Part shown: positions 1-9,116 of the stretch, piece after piece
Numbering within the stretch: position 1 is the stretch's first letter
Layout of the letters: each line of letters starts with the position of its first letter
Assembly (NCBI GenBank): GCA_963784175.1
Contig: CAWAQJ010000016.1
Span: 1 to 64,000, forward strand
Length of the DNA stretch: 64,000 bases
Direction: 5' to 3'
DNA from: JAIBJN01 sp963784175
GTDB taxonomy: Bacteria; Actinomycetota; Thermoleophilia; Gaiellales; Gaiellaceae
The notes under the pieces: model-generated
What the model was told of the DNA's origin: nothing
Database searches by the model: none
Seen by the model: only the letters and a program-made list of their open reading frames with translations
Program-made: the position numbers and the translations under genes

Positions 1-542
1 CCGAGCGCCTGGAGGAGCTGCGCTACGACGTCGTGCGCGCGCTCGACGAGCGCGCGGCCGTCTCCCCGCTCGATCCCGGCGTGCCGGTGGCGGAGCTCCT
101 GCCACAGCGGCCGTGGGCGGCAGCGCTCCTCCCCTTGCTCCCCATCGAGCGCCGCGGCGCCAAGGCCTACGCGCCCGGGGCGACCGCGGGCCTGGGCGAC
201 CGGGCGGAGGCGGCGGAGCAGCTCGAGGAGGAGCTCGAGGAGGCGGGGTTCACGCCGGTGAAGGTCGAGGACGCGGAGCTGGCCCGCTATCTCGAGGAGG
301 CCGGCCGCCTCGTCCGGCTGGGCGACGGCCTCGCGGTCGGCGCGGCAGCACACGAGGAGGCCCGCCGCCTGCTCGTCGAGGAGTGCACCGCCGCGGGCTC
401 GATCACGCTCGCGCGCTTCCGCGACCTTCTCGGCACGGGCCGCAAGCCGGCCCAGCTCCTCCTCGAGCGCTTCGACGCGGACGGCATCACCCGCCGCGTC
501 GGCGACGAGCGCGTCCTCCGGCGGAAGGCGCAGACCGGCTAG
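1..542 (+). CDS. selB: Selenocysteine-specific elongation factor SelB, C-terminal part (5' end outside window)
   Basis: Only the last ~180 codons are present, and the frame is open from the window edge. SelB is the EF-Tu-like GTPase that carries Sec-tRNA to in-frame UGA codons; its C-terminal winged helices bind the SECIS hairpin. The visible part is a set of winged-helix modules. The last one contains ITLARFRDLLGTGRKPAQLL followed by LERFDADGITRRVGDERVLR, the standard final SelB winged helix. The tRNA-Sec gene starts 10 bases after the stop, and a UGA-containing formate dehydrogenase gene lies at 36-39 kb. The GTPase domain cannot be seen. Confidence 0.9.
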   Translation, partial: ERLEELRYDVVRALDERAAVSPLDPGVPVAELLPQRPWAAALLPLLPIERRGAKAYAPGATAGLGDRAEAAEQLEEELEEAGFTPVKVEDAELARYLEEAGRLVRLGDGLAVGAAAHEEARRLLVEECTAAGSITLARFRDLLGTGRKPAQLLLERFDADGITRRVGDERVLRRKAQTG

Positions 543-551
543 GTTCTCCTC

Positions 552-644
552 GGAGCGGCCCGGGCCCGGTGGCCCAGCCGGTCTTCAAAACCGGTGAGGC
601 GGCGTAACCCGTCGCTGGGTAGGTTCGACTCCTGCGCCGCTCCG
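552..644 (+). tRNA. selC: tRNA-Sec, anticodon TCA
   Basis: The acceptor stem is 8 bp: GGAGCGGC (552-559) pairs with GCCGCTCC (636-643), with a G discriminator at 644. The anticodon stem CCGGT (578-582) pairs with ACCGG (590-594) around the loop CTTCAAA, placing anticodon TCA at 585-587. A long variable arm and a GGTTCGACTCC T-arm follow. The long acceptor stem, UCA anticodon and ~93-nt length are diagnostic of tRNA-Sec. CCA is not encoded. Its place directly after selB supports the call. Confidence 0.95.
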
Positions 645-826
645 CTCTTCGCCGTCCGACAAGCGTGCGGGTGAGGAAGGATGGCGACGTCTCTCGGCTC
701 GCCGTCCTGGACGTTGCATCCTGCCGCTTCGCCGGTCTGGACACCGCTAGCCGCATCTGTTACAAGTGACAGGCGTAGAGAGCGGGGTCGTGCGGCAGGC
801 CTTTCAACCGAGGAAAGGGGTTTGCC

Positions 827-1018
827 GTGTCGCATCGGGGGCACGTCCTTCAACCGCATCGGCTCGGGTGGTGGTTGGTTGCGCTCGCGCTGGCGTTGCT
901 GGCGGTCGGCGGCGCGACGCCGGCTGCGGGGACGGCGGCGGAGTGCCACGCACGCGGACGCCGTCTTCTACACGGGGACATGGGGCTGAAGGGATGGGCC
1001 GGCTCGCGAGCCGGCTGA
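827..1018 (+). other. Signal-peptide fragment of a broken secreted-protein gene
   Basis: A GTG at 827 is preceded by a strong ribosome site (GAGGAAAGG, about 811-819). It opens a frame encoding an export signal: a basic start, the hydrophobic run LGWWLVALALALLAVGG and an Ala-rich cleavage zone. Around residue 38 the frame turns to nonsense, while another frame reads HADAVFYTGTWG and then hits TGA at 987-989. The main body resumes at about 1030-2597. This looks like the true N-terminus of the next gene, separated by at least two lesions. An 18-bp perfect palindrome (998-1015) and two copies of GGCTGAAG lie in the broken part. Confidence 0.6.
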
Positions 1019-1106
1019 AGCTCGCCCCTCGTCGTGCACCGACTACTACCTGACGGTCACGCCCCGTAATGGTTCGGGGCGTACAACGGGCTGGCCGCGC
1101 GGCGGC

Positions 1107-2597
1107 GTGCCGCTCGACGCGATCCACAACGCCGGCCCGAACTTCCACGCCATGGCAGAGATCCGGCTCAATCCATGGAGGCTCTACGCGAACGAGCCTG
1201 GCAACAGCTGGTACGGCGCGGGGGTCAGGGTCAGGGAGATCATGGAAGACGTGGGCTACGATCCGGCGCGCGACACGTGGGCCGTGAACGAGGTGGGCGA
1301 GCCCACGACCCAGACCATGGGCGTCGACGTCATCAAGGGCGCCCCAAACGCTCGCAGGAACCTGCTCGACTTCATCCGCGGCCTGTACGAGGGGGACGGC
1401 ACGCCGATGCCGGGCCTCGTCTTTGCCGCGGATCCCATCCAGGAGGCCACGGACCTGTGGCAGTACAAGGCCGATCTCAGGAGCTTCTACGGGGACTCGG
1501 AGTTCTGGGACGAGCTGAGCCTCTACGTCCGCTTCTGGGCGCAGGAGGCCTATGCGGACGTGCGGGCCTGGGGCGTCGCCGGAACGACTCTGGCCGAGCG
1601 AACCGCCTACCTGAATGACTACTTCCTGCATGGCCTGCGCGTGGCGACGGTTGGCGGCGCCGAGACGGAGGCCGCCCGTGCGTTCTTCGAGAACGCGTAC
1701 ACGCCGATCGGAAATGCCGTCTACCGGAATCCCCCGCCCGGGGCCATCGGCTTCGGCTCCACGGACGTCGACCTGCTCACGATGAAGAACTTCGTCTCGA
1801 CGCAGACGTACGCGCTCCGGTCGTCGGCGGGAGCACGGTTCGGCTTCGCGGACAGCAGGAACGGCCCCACGCCGATGTCCGACGTCATCGCGGTCGAGGA
1901 CCGCATGGCCGCCGCCATTCGGGACTCCGAGAGCGATGCGAGCGGCGCTTGCGGCACGAGCGGCGAGTGGTGCGACAGCGACGTCGCCGGAGCAGCCTTC
2001 ACCGGCCTCTGGCGGCAGTTCCTGGATATGACGCCGCCGACGGTCGTGGCGAACGTCGAGGGGCAACTCGGCAGCAACGGCTGGTACACCGGTGACGTGA
2101 CCGTGACCTGGAACGTCGCCGATCCGGACTCGCCAATCGAGCCGCCACCGGGCTGCGAAACCGTGGTGATCGACGCCGACACTGCCGGCAGGACGCTTAC
2201 CTGCGCGGCGAGGAGCCTCGGCGGCACGACCTCGGTCGACGTCACCGTCAAGCGCGACGCAACGGCGCCGACGCTGTCGTGCGAACCGACGCCGTCGCTC
2301 CTCTGGCCGCCGAACGGCAAGCTCGTGCCCGTCCAAGTCGACGTCCGTGTCGCCGACGAGCTCTCCGGCCCGGCCGGGTTCGCGCTGACCGCGGTCCGGG
2401 TGAGCGCCGACGTCGCGGCGGACGACGTCGCCGGATTCGAAATCGGGGCGGCCGACGACGAGGGCCTCCTGCGCGCCAAGCGGCCGGGCTGGGCGCGCGA
2501 GCGCGTGTACGAACTCGTATACGTCGGGCGCGATGCCGCGGGCAACGAGGCCGGGTGCGCCGCGAGGGTGCTCGTCCCGCACGACCAGCGGGAGTAA
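1107..2597 (+). CDS. Secreted protein with C-terminal Ig-like domain, N-terminus disrupted
   Basis: The function is unknown. The first usable start is GTG 1107, but sensible protein in the same frame runs upstream (SSCTDYYLTVTPRNGSGRTT, from about 1029), and the probable signal peptide sits at 827 in another frame. The ~300-residue N-terminal part matches nothing I recognise. After residue ~310 comes TPPTVVANVEGQLGSNGWYT, typical of bacterial surface Ig-like repeats, then a second Cys-bearing beta domain (LSCEPTPSLLWPPNGKLVPV) to the end. It is probably an extracellular protein. Either the gene is decaying or the assembly has indels between 940 and 1030. Confidence 0.6.
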   Translation: MPLDAIHNAGPNFHAMAEIRLNPWRLYANEPGNSWYGAGVRVREIMEDVGYDPARDTWAVNEVGEPTTQTMGVDVIKGAPNARRNLLDFIRGLYEGDGTPMPGLVFAADPIQEATDLWQYKADLRSFYGDSEFWDELSLYVRFWAQEAYADVRAWGVAGTTLAERTAYLNDYFLHGLRVATVGGAETEAARAFFENAYTPIGNAVYRNPPPGAIGFGSTDVDLLTMKNFVSTQTYALRSSAGARFGFADSRNGPTPMSDVIAVEDRMAAAIRDSESDASGACGTSGEWCDSDVAGAAFTGLWRQFLDMTPPTVVANVEGQLGSNGWYTGDVTVTWNVADPDSPIEPPPGCETVVIDADTAGRTLTCAARSLGGTTSVDVTVKRDATAPTLSCEPTPSLLWPPNGKLVPVQVDVRVADELSGPAGFALTAVRVSADVAADDVAGFEIGAADDEGLLRAKRPGWARERVYELVYVGRDAAGNEAGCAARVLVPHDQRE

Positions 2598-2760
2598 ACC
2601 CTCGCAAGCTGGCGCATCGGCCAGGCCGTCCGTGCTGACAAACGGCGCGTCGTGGCGCCTGCCACTTTCATTTTCCCGGCGCACGGGCTATCGTGCCCGT
2701 CTGCGGCTGGACGGGACCGACAGCCGGCCGCGCCACTTGGGAAAACGGAAAGGGGCATAC

Positions 2761-4347
2761 ATGAGGGGACTCGCACGAGTCCTTGGACGTGGACGCGTCC
2801 AGGGCTTGGTCATCGTGGCGGTCGCATTGGCGGCCATGGTCTTCACCAACGCCGCGTTGGCACAGGTTTCGCAGAGAGCCTGCGACAGGCGCAACAACAA
2901 CACGTACCAGAAGCTCACCGAGTGCATCAGGCTCGACCAGGTGCGCGCGCACCAGGCCGCGCTCCAGGCCATCGCGGACGCCAACGGAGGAAACCGCTTC
3001 TCCGGCCGTCCCGGCTATGACAGGTCGGTCGACTACGTGGTCGGCAAGCTCCAGGCCGCCGGCTACAACGTCACCGTTCAGCCGTTCAACTACCTCGCGT
3101 TCGAGGTCATCGGCCCGTCGATCCTGCAGCAGACGGCGCCCGGCTCCATCACCTACACCGAGGACGTCGACTTCGGGGTCATCACCCAGAGCGACCCCGG
3201 TGATGTCACCGCCAACGTCACGGCGGTCGACCTCCAGCTCGGCCTCGGCAACACCTCGACCAGCGGGTGCGAGGCAGCCGACTTCGCCGGCTTCCCGGTC
3301 GGGAACATCGCGTTGCTGCAGCGCGGCACGTGCACCTTCGAGCTCAAGGCCGAAAACGCCGCGGCCGCGGGGGCCGTCGGCATCGTCATCTTCAACCAGG
3401 GCAACCTGGCCACCCCCGACCGTCAGGGCATTCCCGCCGTGACGCTCACGGCCAACAACACGAGCGGGATCCCGGTGCTCGGCACCACCTACCCGCTGGG
3501 CGTGACGCTGGCCGGCACCGCCGGCCTGCGGATGCGGGTGTTCGCCAACACGTTCCGCCAGATCCTCCCGACGTCCAACGTGCTCGCCGAGAAGAAGGGC
3601 AAGAACGACAACAACGTCGTCATGGCCGGCGCGCACCTCGACTCGGTGCTGGACGGGCCGGGCATCAACGACAACGGCTCCGGCAGCGCCGCGCTGCTCG
3701 AGTCCGCGGAGCAGCTCGCCAACATCAAGCCGCGGAACACGATGCGGTTCGCATGGTGGGGTGCAGAGGAGAGCGGGCTCGTCGGCTCGACGAACTACGT
3801 CAACGGCCTGAGCCAGGCGGAGAAGGATCGGATCGCGCTCTACCTGAACTTCGACATGGTCGGATCGCCGAACTACATCTTCATGATGCAGGACGCCGAC
3901 CAGTCGAGCTTCGTCGCTCCGGTGGCCGTTCCGCCCGGATCGACCGCGATCGAGGATCTCTTCGAGTCGTACTACACGCTCAAGGGCGAGCCGTACGACG
4001 ATTCCGCGTTCGACGGACGCAGCGACTACCAGGCGTTCATCGTCAACGGCATCCCGGCCGGTGGCCTCTTCACCGGCGCCGAGGTGCGGAAGACCGCCGA
4101 GCAGGCCTCGATCTGGGGCGGCACCGTGGGCGCACAGTTCGACCCGTGCTACCACGCGGCGTGCGACACGTTCGCCAACAACTCGAACCACGCGCTCGAC
4201 GTCAACGCGGACGCAGTCGGCTTCGCGATGCTGACGTTCGCGTACTCGACGCAGACGGTGAACGGCGTCCCGGGCGAAAGGGTCCCCGGACAGGGCAAGA
4301 GCAACCTGCCCGCTCCGGCCGGCCCCGAGGGCACGTTCGTCCCGTAG
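2761..4347 (+). CDS. Secreted M28-family zinc aminopeptidase with PA domain
   Basis: The 528-residue protein starts with a signal peptide (GLVIVAVALAAMVFTNAALA, mature end near residue 36). A protease-associated domain (about residues 130-260, with NIALLQRGTCTFELKAENAA) is inserted into an M28 peptidase. The dinuclear zinc ligands of the family are visible: His in AGAHLDSV, Asp in GINDNGSGSA, Glu-Glu in WWGAEESGLVGS, Asp in NFDMVGSPN and His in PCYHAACDTF. It should cleave N-terminal residues from extracellular peptides. Start ATG 2761 is preceded by GGAAAGGGG. A strong hairpin terminator follows, so it is probably monocistronic. Confidence 0.88.
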   Translation: MRGLARVLGRGRVQGLVIVAVALAAMVFTNAALAQVSQRACDRRNNNTYQKLTECIRLDQVRAHQAALQAIADANGGNRFSGRPGYDRSVDYVVGKLQAAGYNVTVQPFNYLAFEVIGPSILQQTAPGSITYTEDVDFGVITQSDPGDVTANVTAVDLQLGLGNTSTSGCEAADFAGFPVGNIALLQRGTCTFELKAENAAAAGAVGIVIFNQGNLATPDRQGIPAVTLTANNTSGIPVLGTTYPLGVTLAGTAGLRMRVFANTFRQILPTSNVLAEKKGKNDNNVVMAGAHLDSVLDGPGINDNGSGSAALLESAEQLANIKPRNTMRFAWWGAEESGLVGSTNYVNGLSQAEKDRIALYLNFDMVGSPNYIFMMQDADQSSFVAPVAVPPGSTAIEDLFESYYTLKGEPYDDSAFDGRSDYQAFIVNGIPAGGLFTGAEVRKTAEQASIWGGTVGAQFDPCYHAACDTFANNSNHALDVNADAVGFAMLTFAYSTQTVNGVPGERVPGQGKSNLPAPAGPEGTFVP

Positions 4348-4371
4348 ACCGAGGAACGATCAGCAGGACTG

Positions 4372-4404
4372 GAGGGGCGGCCATTCGGCCGCCCCTCTTC
4401 GTTT
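4372..4404 (+). terminator. Rho-independent-like terminator after the M28 peptidase
   Basis: An 11-bp perfect stem, GAGGGGCGGCC (4372-4382) pairing with GGCCGCCCCTC (4387-4397), surrounds the loop ATTC and is followed by a T-rich tail, TTCGTTT. It lies 25 bases after the peptidase stop. Confidence 0.8.
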
Positions 4405-4473
4405 CAGCTACCGATGAGTCCGTGAATCGGGAGCGGTCAACATGGGCATCACATCGACTCGAAAGGAACCCCA

Positions 4474-5142
4474 ATGAGAAAGCTCGTCGTCAACACATTC
4501 TTGACCCTCGACGGCGTCATGCAGGCCCCCGGCGGCCCCGAGGAGGACCCGACCGAGGGCTTCACCCACGGCGGCTGGTCGGTCGGCTACTGGGACGAGC
4601 AGATGGGGGAGCGGATGGACGAGTCGATGGGCCCGGGGAAGGACTTCGCCCTCCTGCTCGGGCGCAAGACCTACGAGATCTTCGCCGCCCACTGGCCGCA
4701 CGCACGTGACCAGCCCGGGGCGGCCGAGTTGAATGCGGCCACCAAGTACGTGGCGTCGCGCACGCTCGACAAGGTCGACTGGGAGAACTCGAGGCTGCTC
4801 GAAGGCGACCTCGCAGAGGCCGTCGCCAGGCTCAAGGAAGAGGACGGCCCCGAGATCCAGGTGCACGGCAGCTCGGACCTGATCCAGTCCCTTCTGAAGG
4901 AGGACCTCGTGGACGAGTTCCGCCTCCTCATCTTCCCGGTCGTCGTGGGGAGCGGGAAGCGCCTCTTCGGCGAGGGGACCGTTCCGGCCGCCTTCAAGGC
5001 GAGCAACAGCAAGACGGCGAGCACCGGCGTCCTGCTCGTGAACTACGAGCGGGCGGGCGACATCGAGTACGGGTCGTTCGCACTCGAGGAGCCGACGGAG
5101 GCGGAGGTCGAGCGGAGGGAGAAGCTCGACGAAGCCGATTGA
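4474..5142 (+). CDS. Dihydrofolate reductase-like / RibD C-terminal domain protein
   Basis: This 222-residue protein begins MRKLVVNTFLTLDGVMQAPG, the hallmark of the small DHFR/RibD-C family, followed by FALLLGRKTYEIFAAHWP and the nucleotide-binding IQVHGSSDLIQSLLKEDLVD and RLLIFPVVVGSGKRLFGEG. The family binds NADPH, but the natural substrates of these stand-alone members are mostly unknown. A charged tail after residue ~205 is not part of the fold. ATG 4474 is preceded by AAAGGAAC. It probably has its own promoter, given the terminator upstream. Confidence 0.85.
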   Translation: MRKLVVNTFLTLDGVMQAPGGPEEDPTEGFTHGGWSVGYWDEQMGERMDESMGPGKDFALLLGRKTYEIFAAHWPHARDQPGAAELNAATKYVASRTLDKVDWENSRLLEGDLAEAVARLKEEDGPEIQVHGSSDLIQSLLKEDLVDEFRLLIFPVVVGSGKRLFGEGTVPAAFKASNSKTASTGVLLVNYERAGDIEYGSFALEEPTEAEVERREKLDEAD

Positions 5143-5295
5143 GCGGATACGTGCGACGCAGCCGTCCCCGTGAGGTCGTCACGGCGCAGACCCGGTCTCG
5201 ATTGTCCTCAGAACGGGTAGGCCCTGAGCACGAGACCTCGGGAGACAAAGCAGCAAGGATCGAGACGGGCCTTTCGAGGGCTCGTTCTCGTCTTC

Positions 5296-5989
5296 TTGCT
5301 CTCGTTCGTGAACCTCGTGGGCCTGGTCCTGACCATGACCGCGCTCGGCGGACTGGCGCCCTGGACCCGCTGGCAGTTCGTCGGAGCCTTCGGAGTCATC
5401 GAGGCGGCCTCGGGGCTCGCGAACGTGGTCACTCCGAACATCTGGCGACTCCCGATCGCGGAGCTGGAAACGAGCAGACGGACAGACGTGAAGCTCGCGA
5501 CCATCCGCCGCCCTCCTGCCTCACTGGGGAGGCCTCGCCCGCTGCGCGGCCGGGGTGGTTTGCCTTGGGCTCGCTGCGTGGAAGACGGCCGTCGGCCCAG
5601 CTTCGATCCTTCTCGTCCCGTTCGTGCTCTTGCTCGCGTGGTCGGTCGTCGCGATCTCCGCCGCGCTTGCACGTGGCGGGGTCGCTCGGCCGGACATCGA
5701 CGTCTTCCAGTTCGTCGTCCGGTGGAGGAACGGCGAGCACGAGCTCACCCCTGTGAGCCTCGGCGCGGCCGTGTTCCAGTTCCTGCTCGCCATCATCACG
5801 ATCCCCGCCGTGAAGCTCTTCCCTCCTTCCGTCCTCTATCAGCCGGAGATCGGGCCGTCTGTCGAACTCCTGCTCGGGACCATTGCGCTCAGCGTGGCGC
5901 TGCTCGCGCTCGTCTACTGGCTCTGGTCCGATCGCATCGGAATGGAGGCGCCGCGCGAGCAGCAGCGCGAAGCCGAGGAGCACGCCTGA
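5296..5989 (+). CDS. Polytopic membrane protein of unknown function, frameshifted
   Basis: Two frames must be joined. The first begins near TTG 5296 (hydrophobic coding extends a little upstream) and reads LVGLVLTMTALGGLAPWTRW and later AFGVIEAASGLANVV. Near 5504-5513 it passes to the second frame, which reads CAAGVVCLGLAAWKTAVGPA, then SILLVPFVLLLAWSVVAISA, FQFLLAIITIPAVKLF and LLLGTIALSVALLALVYWLW up to the stop at 5989. Removing one C around CCGCCGCCC restores one ~230-residue protein with about six membrane helices. I do not recognise the family. Its 3' end overlaps the kinase gene tail to tail by 76 bases. Confidence 0.5.
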
Positions 5990-7224
5990 GCGTCGACTAG
6001 GGGCCGGTCGTCGTCGCGGGCTGCCGCGGGTGCGGTCGTCCCCGGCTCTGTGGTCGGCGGTGTCGTCTCGGTGGCCGGAGGAGCCGTGGTCGTCCCGGGC
6101 TCCGTTGCCGGCGGAGGTCCCGTCGTGGCGCCCGGCCCCTCTGCGGTAGTGGCGGGAGCGGTCCCCGGCGACGGCGTCCCCGTCGAAGTGCCACGCGCGC
6201 CGGTCGTCGTTCCGGCGTTCGTCGACTCCGGCGTGGCCGGGGCGTCCTCGGGCGACTCGCCGGTGAAGAGCATGCTGGCGCCGAACCCGACGAGCGCGAG
6301 AAGGCCGAGAGCAGCGGCCAGAGCGAGATACCACCGCCGACGGCCGGGCGGACGTGCAACCCGCGCAGGCGCCGGCGGAGGAGCGATCACAACCGTCTCG
6401 GCAGTCGCCGCGGGGACTGGCAGGACCTCCAGCTCGAGCGCCGCGACGAGCGCGCCCCCGTCCGCCGGACGCGCATGGCGGTCGAGCGAGAGCGCCGCGG
6501 CCGTGAGAGCGGCCAGGAACGGCGGCGCATCGGGCCGGAGAGACTCCACGGCGGGAGCCTCCTGCCAGGTCTTCGTGAGCATCTCCGCGACCGGATGGTC
6601 GACCTCGAACGGCGGCCGCCCGGTCAGCATCTGGAAGAGGATGACCCCGAACGCGTACACGTCGCTCTCCGGCCCGACCTCTGCGCCGCTTGCCTGTTCG
6701 GGAGCCATGTACTGAGCTGTCCCGACAACGGCGCCCGTCGTCGTCAGCGTCGCGTCCGAAAGGGCCCGGGCCACGCCGAAGTCCGCGATCTTCGCGCGCC
6801 CTTCGCCGTCGAAGAGGACGTTCGACGGCTTGAGATCTCGGTGGACGATCCCGTGTGCGTGCGCGTGGCCGAGGCCGGCGGCGAGGTCAGACGCAATTCT
6901 TGCCGTCTGCTCGTCGGCGAGCGGCGCCGGCATCGCGGCCGACAATCGCTCGTCGAGCGTCCCGCCGGGCACGTACTCGAGCACCAGGTACGGCCGGCCC
7001 TCGAACTCCCCGTAGTCGAACACGCCCACGAGGTTCGGGTGCGACAGCGAGGCCGCCGACCGGGCCTCGCGCTCGAATCGCGGTGCCGTCCCGCCCGCCG
7101 AAAGCAGCTTGACCGCGACCGGTCGCTCGAGCTCCAGGTCTCGAGCGAGCCAGACCTCGGACATCCCGCCGCGCCCGAGAACCCGCTCGAGCTTGAAACG
7201 TCCTGCAATCAAGTCAGATGGCAC
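5914..7224 (-). CDS. PknB-type transmembrane Ser/Thr protein kinase
   Basis: The 436-residue protein starts at GTG 7224. An N-terminal kinase domain (about residues 8-270) shows the Gly-rich loop LGRGGMSEVWLARD, the lysine in PVAVKLL, the catalytic loop HRDLKPSNVLF, the DFG motif in IADFGVARAL and the APE motif in MAPEQASGAEV. A membrane helix (WYLALAAALGLLALVGFGAS) and a Pro/Thr/Gly-rich extracellular tail follow, with no PASTA repeats. The tail suggests cell-wall attachment or a flexible stalk. The last ~35 residues overlap the gene on the other strand and have a different composition, so the true end may be slightly earlier if there is an indel. Confidence 0.9.
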   Translation of the reverse strand: MPSDLIAGRFKLERVLGRGGMSEVWLARDLELERPVAVKLLSAGGTAPRFEREARSAASLSHPNLVGVFDYGEFEGRPYLVLEYVPGGTLDERLSAAMPAPLADEQTARIASDLAAGLGHAHAHGIVHRDLKPSNVLFDGEGRAKIADFGVARALSDATLTTTGAVVGTAQYMAPEQASGAEVGPESDVYAFGVILFQMLTGRPPFEVDHPVAEMLTKTWQEAPAVESLRPDAPPFLAALTAAALSLDRHARPADGGALVAALELEVLPVPAATAETVVIAPPPAPARVARPPGRRRWYLALAAALGLLALVGFGASMLFTGESPEDAPATPESTNAGTTTGARGTSTGTPSPGTAPATTAEGPGATTGPPPATEPGTTTAPPATETTPPTTEPGTTAPAAARDDDRPLVDAQACSSASRCCSRGASIPMRSDQSQ

Positions 7225-7397
7225 GCCGCAGCCCCCACGTCATGTACCCGGCGCGAAGGCGGCGAAACTGGGCGTTCGGGCTTCACCACCTCGGGGCCGG
7301 ATTACCACCACTTTGGGGGGTGGAGCCGCTCGCGTCCTGCCGAAGAAGAGAGTGATGGCGCATCGGCAAGGACACAGCTCGAGGAGATCGGCGCGAC

Positions 7398-8345
7398 GTG
7401 TTCGCTAGCGGCACGCAGCCGGCGCGCCGTGGCCATCGCCGGCAAGTGCTTCTCTCCGCTGCCTGCCTCGCACTTGCCGTCGTCGCCACGATCGCCCTCT
7501 GGCCGCTGGTCGGCCCCGCCGTCGCGCACGCGGCGGAAGGGCTCGGCCGCATCCGGCCCGAGCTCCTGATCCTCTCCGGGGCGCTCTTCGCGGCGGCCCC
7601 GGTGTTCTGCGGCCTGGCCTGGCGCCACGCGATTCTCCGCGCCGGCGGTGAGGTCGGCCGAGTGGACGCCTGCGCCCGCTACGGGGTCGGATCTCTCGTG
7701 AACTCCGTCGCCCCGGCCCACCTGGGCGACATCGTCCGGGCCGTCCTGCTGCTCGAGAAGCTCCCGGCCGGCGGCCGGCGGCGGATCGTCCCCTGGTTCG
7801 GCGTCATCCAGGGAGCACGTCTCGCGGCGCTGGCAGCGCTTGCGCTCGCCGCCGCCCTCCCGGGACTCCTGATCTTCCTCGTGCTCCTGCTTCCCGGCGC
7901 CCTGGTGGTGGCAACCCTGGGACGCGGGACGACAAGGCTCATCTGCCTGGCGTTCCTCTCGCCACTGGCTAAAGCCGCGGCCATCGCGGTCGTGCTGGTC
8001 GGCCTCGACGTCGGCTCCCCCCTCGACGCCCTGGCCGTCGTCCCCGCGCTCGAGCTGGCGGCGCTCATACCCCTCACGCCCGGCAACGTGGGCGTGGCGG
8101 GCGCGGCCGCTTCCGGAGCGCTCTACGCGCAGGGCCTGCCGATGTCGACCGCAGTGCAGGCCGGCCTCGTCCTGCACGCCGTCGAGACCGCCGCGGGACT
8201 GACGTACGGGACGGCCTCCGCGCTGGCGTGGCTCGCGGGCCTCAAGCCGGTGCGAGGGGCAGCACAGCGCTGGCGCGGGCTCCGCACGGCTCTGGCTCCC
8301 ACCGCCACGACCGCTCGCACTCAGCCAGAGGCGGGCAGTCCTTGA
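7398..8345 (+). CDS. Lysylphosphatidylglycerol synthase-type flippase domain membrane protein (UPF0104-like)
   Basis: About 315 residues with roughly eight hydrophobic helices. Two regions match the LPG-synthase/YbhN transmembrane family: GVGSLVNSVAPAHLGDIVRA and the late ALIPLTPGNVGVAGAAASGA. Family members move or elongate lipids and glycolipids at the membrane. No aminoacyl-transfer domain is attached, so this is the membrane module only. GTG 7398 is the chosen start. It runs divergently from the kinase and converges on the reductase gene at 8353. Confidence 0.8.
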   Translation: MFASGTQPARRGHRRQVLLSAACLALAVVATIALWPLVGPAVAHAAEGLGRIRPELLILSGALFAAAPVFCGLAWRHAILRAGGEVGRVDACARYGVGSLVNSVAPAHLGDIVRAVLLLEKLPAGGRRRIVPWFGVIQGARLAALAALALAAALPGLLIFLVLLLPGALVVATLGRGTTRLICLAFLSPLAKAAAIAVVLVGLDVGSPLDALAVVPALELAALIPLTPGNVGVAGAAASGALYAQGLPMSTAVQAGLVLHAVETAAGLTYGTASALAWLAGLKPVRGAAQRWRGLRTALAPTATTARTQPEAGSP

Positions 8346-8352
8346 CGGTCTC

Positions 8353-9063
8353 TCAGTAGCCGCTGTAGCGCTCGGCGAGCACGTTCTCGTCTCCGACTCC
8401 CGCCTCGGCCAGCGCCTTCTGCATTCCCTCGACCATCCCGGGCGGCCCCGCGACCAGGAACGTGCTCTCGTCGAGCTCGTTCCCCACATGGTCACGGAAG
8501 AACGCTGAGTCGATCTTCCGGCTCTCGCCCTCCCAGCCCGGGTCCTCGGTCATGGTGAGGACGAGCCGGAGGTTGGGATTGTCGTTCTCGAGCTCGCGAA
8601 GCTCGTCGAGAAACGCCGTCGACTCCCGGTCGCGATTCGAGTAGATGAGCGTCACACGGTGAGGAAGCCCCTGCTCGCGGATGTGGAGGAGCATGCTGCG
8701 AAAGACCGTGATCCCGATTCCGCCGGCCACGAAGACGAGCGGCCGAGACGCGTCCTCGGGCAGAGGGAAGCTTCCTTTCGGAGGCTCGACGTCCACGTCT
8801 GCTCCGACGGGAAGCTCGGCAAGGGAGCGCTTGAACGCGCTGTCCCGCATCCTCGTGGCGAAGCCGAGCACGCCGGTCTCCCACGGTGGGGTCACGACCG
8901 TGAAGTGCCTCCGCAGCCCCTTGTCATCCTGGTGACCGACATCCGGGAGGGTGACGAAGAAGTACTGGCCGGGTGTGATCTCGACCTCTGCCCCGAGCAG
9001 GTCGAAGGTCACGAGCAGTGTTCCCTTCGCGACTTCGCGCTTCTCGTTGATCTGCGCTTGCAT
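8353..9063 (-). CDS. FAD-dependent ferredoxin/flavodoxin reductase-type oxidoreductase
   Basis: A 236-residue FNR-fold protein. The FAD-binding barrel comes first (ITPGQYFFVTLPDVG, RRHFTVVTPP). The NAD(P) domain follows with VFVAGGIGITVFRSMLLH, LIYSNRDRESTAFLDEL and FLVAGPPGMVEGMQKAL. The usual C-terminal aromatic is a Tyr (RYSGY). No 2Fe-2S domain is present. ATG 9063 starts the FNR homology; the frame stays open far upstream, but that stretch is a shadow of the hydrolase gene. It may supply electrons to a ferredoxin or oxygenase elsewhere, and the partner is not visible. Confidence 0.85.
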   Translation of the reverse strand: MQAQINEKREVAKGTLLVTFDLLGAEVEITPGQYFFVTLPDVGHQDDKGLRRHFTVVTPPWETGVLGFATRMRDSAFKRSLAELPVGADVDVEPPKGSFPLPEDASRPLVFVAGGIGITVFRSMLLHIREQGLPHRVTLIYSNRDRESTAFLDELRELENDNPNLRLVLTMTEDPGWEGESRKIDSAFFRDHVGNELDESTFLVAGPPGMVEGMQKALAEAGVGDENVLAERYSGY

Positions 9064-9116
9064 CCGTCCTCCCGCGTTTTGCTCTACTCGGCTTAGCGTC
9101 GCGCGCCGCGGCCTTC

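Noticed and set aside
987..989. TGA in the broken secreted gene as another Sec codon
   Set aside because: The frame on its left is not the signal-peptide frame, no SECIS-like hairpin of the fdh type follows, and extracellular Sec here is unlikely; decay or indels explain it better.
804..2684. A 626-residue open frame on the minus strand
   Set aside because: It is antisense to the secreted-protein gene, rich in Arg/His/Val/Asp in the pattern typical of G+C-rich shadow frames, and shows no domain.
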